DNA of 64,000 nucleotides, from positions 54,184,419-54,248,418 of the forward strand of contig NC_134095.1 in the NCBI RefSeq assembly GCF_000715075.1. The letters run 5' to 3'. Under the pieces are notes generated by a model. The model ran no database searches. It had not been told where the DNA came from and worked only from the letters and a program-made list of their open reading frames with translations. The DNA is from Nicotiana tabacum. Its lineage: Eukaryota; Streptophyta; Magnoliopsida; Solanales; Solanaceae. Both the position numbers and the translations under genes were made by a program. This document shows, piece by piece, positions 58,061 through 64,000 of this stretch (positions are counted from its first letter, which is position 1; every line of letters begins with the position of its first letter).

Positions 58061-59243
58061 CAGTCTTGCTTATATTCCAGTCGGTGAGAGGCCGTTTGCT
58101 TTGGATGTTCAAGATTTGGCCAATCAGTTTGTGAGGTTGGATGTTTCTGAGCCCAGCCGTGTGTTAGCTTGCACAGTCGCTCGTTCATCTTTATTGGAGT
58201 GTATTCGAGATTGGCAGTATGATGATCTTCATTTGTGTATCCTTAGAGACACGGTGCAGCACGGAGGTGCCAAGTAGGTTACCTTAAGAGATGATGGAGT
58301 TTTGAGGCTGCAGGGTCGAGTTTGTGTGCCAAATGTGGATGGGCTTCGAGAGTTGATTTTATGGGACGCCCATAGTTCCCGGTACTCTATTCATTCGGGC
58401 ACCGCGAAGATGTATCAGGATCTGTGGCAGCATTATTGGTGGAGAAGAATGAAGAAGGATATCGTTGCATATGTGGCTCAGTGTTTGAATTGTCAGCAAA
58501 TTAAGTACGAGCATTAGATGCCTGGGGGTTTGTTACAGAAGATTGAGATTCCTGAGTGGAAGTGGGAGCGTATCAATATGGACTTCGTTGTTGGACTCCC
58601 ACAGACTCAGAGAAAGTTCGATGCAGTGTGGGTTATTGTTGATAAGCTGACCAAGTCAGCACATTTCATTCCTGTGGCAATTTCCTATTCTTCCAAGAGG
58701 TTAGCTGAGATCTATACCCGGGAGATTGTTCGTCTTTATGGTGTGCCCGTGTTTATCATTTCAGACCGAGGTACGCAGTTTATCTCACATTTCTGGAGAG
58801 CAGTTCAGCGAGAGTTGGGCACACGGGTTGAGCTGAGCACAGCGTTTCATCCTCAAACGGATGGACAGTCCGAGCAAACTATTCAGATTTTGGAGGATAT
58901 GCTCCGAGCTTGTGTCATTGACTTTGGAGGCTCGTGGGATCAGTTTTTGCCTTTAGCAGAGTTTGTCTATAACAACAGCTACCAGTTAAGTATCCAGATG
59001 GCTCCTTATGAGGCTTTGTATGGTAGACGGTGTCGGTCGCCGGTTGGATGGTTTGAGCCAGGAGAGACTCGGTTGTTGGGTATAGATCTAGTATAGGATG
59101 CCTTAGACAAGGTCAGAATCATTCAGGATAGGCTTCGTACAGCTCAGTCCAGGCAAAAGAGTTATGTCGACCGTAAGGTTTATGATTTGGCATTCATGGT
59201 CGGTGAGCGGGTATTGCTTCGAGTGTCGCCTATGAAGGCGTGA
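58061..59243 (+). pseudogene. integrase of chromovirus copy 2
   Basis: The His-His-Cys-Cys zinc site lies at about 58360-58500 (DAHSSRYSIHSGTAKM ... CLNCQQIK). The catalytic triad is Asp 58581 (NMDFVVGLP), Asp 58764 (ISDRGTQF) and Glu 58872 (DGQSEQT), with 35 residues between the last two. Stops at 58275 (TAG), 58515 (TAG) and 59094 (TAG) all stand where Gln is usual. A one-base loss near 59235 (aaggcg for the expected aagggcg) shifts the frame before the C-terminal part. It would insert element DNA into chromatin. Confidence 0.92.
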
Positions 59244-59640
59244 TGAGATTTGGGAAGAAGGGCAAGGTTAGCCCTAGGTTTATTGGCCCGTTTGAGATTC
59301 TTGATCGAGTGGGAGAGGTGGCTTACAAACTTGCATTGCCGCCGAGCTTATCAGTCGTGCATCCAGTGTTTCAGGTGTCCATGCTTCGAAAGTATTATGG
59401 CAATCCATCACACGTGTTAGACTTTAGCACTGTCCAGTTGGACAAGGACTTGTCCTATGAGGAGGAGCCGGTAGCTATACTAGACCGGCAGGTTCGTCGG
59501 TTGAGGTCGAAGAGTTTTTCTTCTGTGCGTGTTCAGTGGAGAGGTCAGCATGTTGAGGCATCGACCTAGGAGTCCGAGTCCAATATGTGGAGCCGTTATC
59601 CCCATCTTTTCCCCGACTCAGGCACTTCCTTCTTATGTCC
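59240..59640 (+). pseudogene. integrase C-terminus with chromodomain, copy 2
   Basis: The frame from 59240 encodes MRFGKKGKVSPRFIGPFEIL and the SVVHPVFQVSMLRKY connection common to gypsy integrases. Then come YEEEPVAILDRQVRRLRS and VRVQWRGQ, the pattern of a chromodomain that binds modified histone in chromoviruses. A TAG at 59567-59569 replaces a Trp of the chromodomain. The reading continues to FEDEQLF before the LTR. Confidence 0.85.
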
Positions 59641-59659
59641 GTTCGAGGATGAACAGTTG

Positions 59660-59675
59660 TTTTAGAAGTGAAGAA
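59660..59675 (+). other. degenerate polypurine tract, copy 2
   Basis: TTTTAGAAGTGAAGAA directly precedes the 3' LTR. It is only partly purine, so the tract looks worn or weak. Confidence 0.45.
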
Positions 59676-62600
59676 TGTGATGACCTTTTAAAAATAAATT
59701 CTGTGTTCCGAGGCCTTAAAAACCTCTTTCGATTTCACCTCGATTTGTGTGCGCAATTCGGGTACGTAGCCAGAAAACCATTATGAGAAAATCTGTGAAA
59801 ATGATGAATTTTACCTTTAAAATGAATTTAAGTTGACTTCGGTCAACACTTTGGGTAAACGGACACGGACCCGTGATTTGACGGTCCCGGAGGGTCCGTA
59901 GAAAAATATGGGACTTGGGCATATGCCCAGAATCAAATTCCGTGGTCCCAAGCCCGAGAAATGATTTTTTTAAAGAAAATTATTTTCTGAAATATTTATA
60001 AGTTTTTGGAAATGAAATGAGTTTGAAATTTGATGGTATCGGGCCCGTATTCTGGTTTTGGAACCCGGTACAGGTCTTATATGTGATTTAAGTTGAGTCT
60101 GTAAAATTTGGTAAGAAACGGACTTGAAATAACATGAATCGGACCTTATTTGAGAAAATTGGAAAAAAATTGATGTTCTTAATTAATTCCATGATTTTGA
60201 TGCTAAATTCATAGTTGTTGATGTTATTTTGGTAATTTGAATGCACGATCAAGTCTGTATGATGTTTCTAGGTTGGTGTGCATATTTGGTTTGGAGCCCC
60301 GAGGGTTCGGGTGAGTTTTGGATAGGCCATGGAGTGAAATTTTAACTTAGGATGTTGCAGATTTTATCTGATATGCTTCAGACCTGCAGGTGCGACCACC
60401 CCATCGCAAATGCGAGAGGAGGCCTGGGCAGGGTTGATCGCAAATGCGAAGTGCCTGGCCATCTCCCTTTGTCGCAAATGCGACTTCCCAATCGCAATTG
60501 CGAGTTCGCAAATGCGAACTTTTGTCGCAAATACGAGAATACCAGATTGCTGAAGGGCTCACAATTGCGAACTCTGGTCGCAATTGCGACATCTGAGACC
60601 AGTTAATTAACACTTAGACGCATTTTCAGCCATTTTTCATATTTTCTCAAAACATAAACTCCCTTGGGCGATTTTCCAAAGAAAATTTCTTCTCCAAATC
60701 GATTGTAAGTCGTTTCTAACTAGTTTCCTTCAATCTTTAACATCTTTTTACATGATTTCAACTCAAAATCAAAGGTTTTTCATGGGAGAAATTGGGTGTT
60801 TTGGGTAGAACTTAGGTTTTTTAAATTTTGGGGATTTGGACCTCGATTTTAGGTCCGACTTCAAATCAAATTATATAATTGGGTTCGTGGGGGAATGGGT
60901 AATCGGTTTTTGGTTCGAACCTCGGATTTTGACCAAGTGGGCCCCGGAGGCGATTTTTGACTTTTTTGGGGAAAACTTTAGAAAGATTATTTTCATGCAT
61001 TAGAATTGATTCAATTAGAATTTATTGATGTAATTAAGTAACTTGTGGCTAGATACGAGAGAATTGGTGGTGGAATCAAGAGGTAAAGCGATAGTTGAGA
61101 CTTGAATTGTGTTCTGGCATCGAGGTAAGTGTTTGGTCTAATCTTAGCTTGAGGGATTAGGAGTTGTGTCCTATTTGCTATATGTTATTTGTTGAGTATG
61201 ACATATAGGCATATTGACGAGTATCTATACGTTGGTGTCAAGCATGCCCGTAAGTCTTATACTATGATTAATGTGACTCCATTTGTATTGTTCATGCCTA
61301 ATGTGATGAGTTCTATTGTTGAGCAAGGCTTGTGGAAGAAATATTGTTATTTGCATTATGAAGAGTGTTGGCTCAAGTTGTAAAATGAATCGTGGAAGTA
61401 TAATTGGCAATTGAACCTTTGGCTCAAGTTGTGAAGTAAGTTGTGAAGTAAATGTGAAAAAGAAAAGAGAAGAGGATTATTATATTGTCTCCCTTGCCGG
61501 GATGTTGATGTTTTTAATATTGTTCCCTTACCGAGATTTTATAGTGATTTCATTTATTTCCTTGCCCTTATTTCTTGTGATTATTGTTTGGGTGAGGAAG
61601 AGTGTAAAAGCATGAAGGGTGATACCGTGCACTTGCCCTTGATTTTCCTGAATCTTGCTGATAATAGTGTTATGTTGTCCTTTATGTTTATTTACTAATT
61701 TGTTGTTGTTACCTGATTTTATTATGATGTTTTGATTCCCATGCCGGGATATTGTTGTTCCCTTATTGTTCCCTTGTCGGGGCTCTTTATGATTGGTGTT
61801 GAATTATTATATTTGGATCAGGTTGCACGCCGCAACAATATTATATTTGGATCGGGTTGCATGCCACAACAACATTATAATTAGATCGGGTTGCACGCCG
61901 CAATAGCGTTTTTATGATTTGGATCGGTTTGCACGCCGCAACAATAAATGATAAAAGTGGTTATTGATTGGTTACAGTTTCCTTACTCTTTCTACCGCAA
62001 ATTTTAGATTGTTCTTTATGCTTTTCTCCTGAGTTACTGTTGGTAAATGATATTCCCCCGTTGCATGCCCCCCTCCCATCCTTAATTATGTATTACTGCT
62101 TTATTTTCCGCTGTATATGATATAACTGCACAGGTTTATTTGGTAGTCTGGTCCTAACCTCGTCACTACTTCGCCGAGGTTAGGCTAGGCACTTACCAGC
62201 ACATGTGGTCGGTTGTGCTGATACTACACTCTACATTATGTGCAGATCCTAGAGCAGCAGCATTCAGACCTTAGCTTGGGTGGTTGCCTTCAGTCCAGTC
62301 GGAGATTTCGAGGTAGTCCTGCAGGCTTCCGCAGGCCCTGACGTCTCCCTCTATCCCTTCATCATGTTTCATTTACATATTTCCGAAACAGTGTATTATT
62401 TATTTTTCAGACCTTGTTTGTAGTGATTCTAGACTGTCTGTGAAGTGTGACACCAGTTCTAGGTAGATTTTTGCTTAAGATGTTGTATTGGATACGTATT
62501 CAAATGGTTTATCGTTTCTTCCACTTACTTTAAATTTCCGTTGTTTATAAATGTTGATTCACACTTGTTAAAGAATTAAAATGGGAAATAGGTAATTTGT

Positions 62601-62677
62601 GCAAATAGTCGACTTGCCTATCTTTTACCAGTAGGCGCCATCACGAATCCCGAGGGTGGGAAATCCGGACCGCGACA
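59676..62677 (+). repeat. 3' LTR of chromovirus copy 2
   Basis: TGTGATGACC...CCGCGACA, 3,002 bp. It matches the 5' LTR with small indels. CGCAAATGCG words are at 60385-60600. A splice-donor-like AGGTAAGT is intact at 61133-61140. Confidence 0.95.
61808..61948. repeat. tandem repeat, 4 units (GTTGC...GCAAC)
   Basis: Same unit as 54462-54668, with four copies in place of six. Confidence 0.9.
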
Positions 62678-63226
62678 TCTATTTCTTGATTTTAGGAGTT
62701 AGCATTATTTTATAGGGGTAGGAATTAGGTTAGGTCAAATGGGTAATGGGTATGGGCTCAATATTTTGGTCTTGAAGGGATTTGAGTCTTGAATTTGGGC
62801 TAATTAACTTTAGGGTAGGAAGACTAAATTAAAATCTTTTTTTTCATTTTTCTTTTTCATTGATTTTAAAATCTAATAACATCCTAAATCAATCTAATTT
62901 ATAAAAAAATTAAAATATTTTATCTATTAAAACAACTAATTAACTTAAAACTAAATAAAAATAACTACTTTCTAAAGAATAAAGCTAAATATGTAAAAAT
63001 GACCATTTTTTTATTTTTCTTAATAAAATTAATTTCTACATGCAAATTGGACCTAAGATGACATAAACTTAAAACGTGACATTTTTTATCATTTTTTTAT
63101 GATTTTAAAATATTAAAAATTCATGAAATGCAATTAAATAAAGAAAAACTTCTAAAATCCCTTAAAATCATTTTTGTTTTATTTTTAGGAGTTATTTTCA
63201 TGTAGGGCAAAAATTAGGTGCTCACG
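62678..63226 (-). mobile_element. Tat-2 (minus): inner (5') end of its 3' LTR
   Basis: After the TCTAT duplicate the older LTR resumes. Read on the minus strand it starts (C)GTGAGCACCTAATTTTTGCCC, matching the Tat-1 LTR start TGTGAGCACGTGATTTTTGCCC with the first T changed. The adjoining polypurine tract confirms the border. Confidence 0.85.
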
Positions 63227-64000
63227 GTTGCCCCTCTTTGCTCGGAAACATGAAGAGTTTTGGGACAAAGATAAAGTGAGCAAATTACGAGCAATTTTTG
63301 CCCATTTGAAACTCCATTTGGAAGCATTTTAAAAAAAAATGACCGAACCTTGCTTTGGAGGTTGACTACATATCCTTGGCTATAAAGGAATCAGGTCGGT
63401 GTAGTTCTGGAAGGATGATGGAGTGATGAGTTCGAGAGTCAAGTGAGGTTCTGTCGAGGCTCCAGTTCGCGGTCCTGTTATTACATCAAAATCAAATGAA
63501 AAAGACTAACTAAACCTATTAGCTACGAGTTACAAGATTCCTATCTATAAATCTTCTGAAGCTTGATCTTGGGTCTTGGCTGGTTCTTCCTGCAGACTCT
63601 GATCTGAATCTTGATGCTCGTTAGCTGCGAACGCTGGTTCATTTTTCTTCAGCTCTTCGGATCAAGGCGGGACATGCAAAGCTTGTGAGTTCAATCATAT
63701 CTTGGGCAGTCCGCATCTTTTCTCCGCTTCTGCACTTAGAGTTCAACTTCTTTTCTTGTTTTTTTTTCTTTTATTTGGGTTGAGACTTCTCCTTTTGGTC
63801 ATCTCAAACCTTGTGCCTCACGATAAAAACCTATTCAGGCACCAAAGCAAACAAACAAACGAAATTTTTCTGTCCCAATTTTCACTAGGAATATTTCGTG
63901 AGTTATTGTAATAAAATCTAAACTATTTCTTTATGGAAAGCAATTAAAGTCGGGATTGGGTATCCTTGAGAAAAAGAGATTAGGGAGTGAAGACCCTATA
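63227..64000 (-). mobile_element. Tat-2 (minus): 3' internal region, runs off the window
   Basis: On the minus strand the polypurine tract (63227-63243, gagcaaagaggggcaac) is preceded by sequence matching Tat-1 46180-46270. Upstream of that lies a fifth copy of the three-helix module (63345-63407). Beyond about 63480 the match to Tat-1 is lost. No coding domain is visible in the part present. Confidence 0.8.
63345..63407 (-). other. three-helix module, copy 5 (Tat-2)
   Basis: Given in plus-strand coordinates: AACCT (63346-63350) with AGGTT (63359-63363); CTACA (63366-63370) with TGTAG (63400-63404); TCCTT (63373-63377) with AAGGA (63385-63389), loop of 7. All pairs are perfect. It belongs to a different element from copies 1-4 and has the same position relative to the polypurine tract as copy 4. 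Confidence 0.75.

Larger units (their letters stand above)
52310..62677 (+). mobile_element. chromovirus copy 2 (Tekay/Del-like), complete
   Basis: Two LTRs (52310-55398 and 59676-62677) are flanked by perfect TCTAT duplications (52305-52309 and 62678-62682). The tRNA-Met primer site, gag, protease, RT, RNase H, integrase and a C-terminal chromodomain region follow in order, which is the chromovirus layout. LTRs of about 3 kb and sequence style suggest the Tekay/Del lineage. All genes carry stops, and gag and RNase H have internal deletions. Total length is 10,368 bp. Confidence 0.95.

Overview
The window reads as intergenic nuclear DNA of a flowering plant, most likely a solanaceous species. 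That placement is an inference from the LTR families and cannot be proven here. No intact host protein gene, rRNA gene, tRNA gene or CRISPR array was found. Almost everything is Ty3/gypsy LTR retrotransposon sequence, much of it nested. Every coding region is broken by stops, frameshifts or deletions.

Layout, left part (1-20331). 1-6821 is a decayed minus-strand gypsy element: internal DNA, a tRNA-Met-type primer site at 3950-3961, and its 5' LTR at 3965-6821. 8065-10887 is a plus-strand solo LTR. 11917-17350 is a minus-strand solo LTR split by a second minus-strand solo LTR (13545-16225) with a perfect ATCTC duplication. 17834-18737 is a non-autonomous DNA transposon flanked by TTAA. 19290-20331 is a pseudogene with an acidic stretch and a DUF1985-like segment, cut off by the next LTR.

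Layout, right part (20332-64000) is one stack of insertions. An LTR (from 20332) is interrupted at 22740 by chromovirus copy 1 (Tekay/Del-like). That copy is interrupted at 28135, inside its reverse transcriptase, by a minus-strand Tat-type element (Tat-2). The Tat-2 LTR holds two younger plus-strand elements. The first is a complete 22.3-kb Ogre-like Tat element (Tat-1, 28201-50496, duplication ACATT). The second is a complete chromovirus (copy 2, 52310-62677, duplication TCTAT). Tat-2 resumes at 62683 and runs off the window.

Tat-1 has 4.2-kb LTRs, ORF1, gag, protease with a G-patch-like tail, a likely intron, then RT, RNase H, a second (archaeal-type) RNase H and integrase. Its pol frame has only two stops, but two catalytic Asp codons have become Asn. 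The chromovirus copies carry gag, protease, RT, RNase H, integrase and (copy 2) a chromodomain, all damaged. Many stops are TAG where Gln (CAG) or Trp is expected, which fits decay by deamination of methylated cytosine.

The most interesting non-coding signal is a compact module of about 60 nt. It occurs four times in Tat-1, at the borders of its coding blocks, and once in Tat-2. All five copies can form the same three short helices although the paired bases differ, which looks like compensatory change. Other signals are splice-donor-like AGGTAAGT sites in nearly every chromovirus-type LTR, a family-specific block of CGC-N4-GCG words at a fixed place in those LTRs, and arrays of small hairpins near the 3' end of Tat-1.
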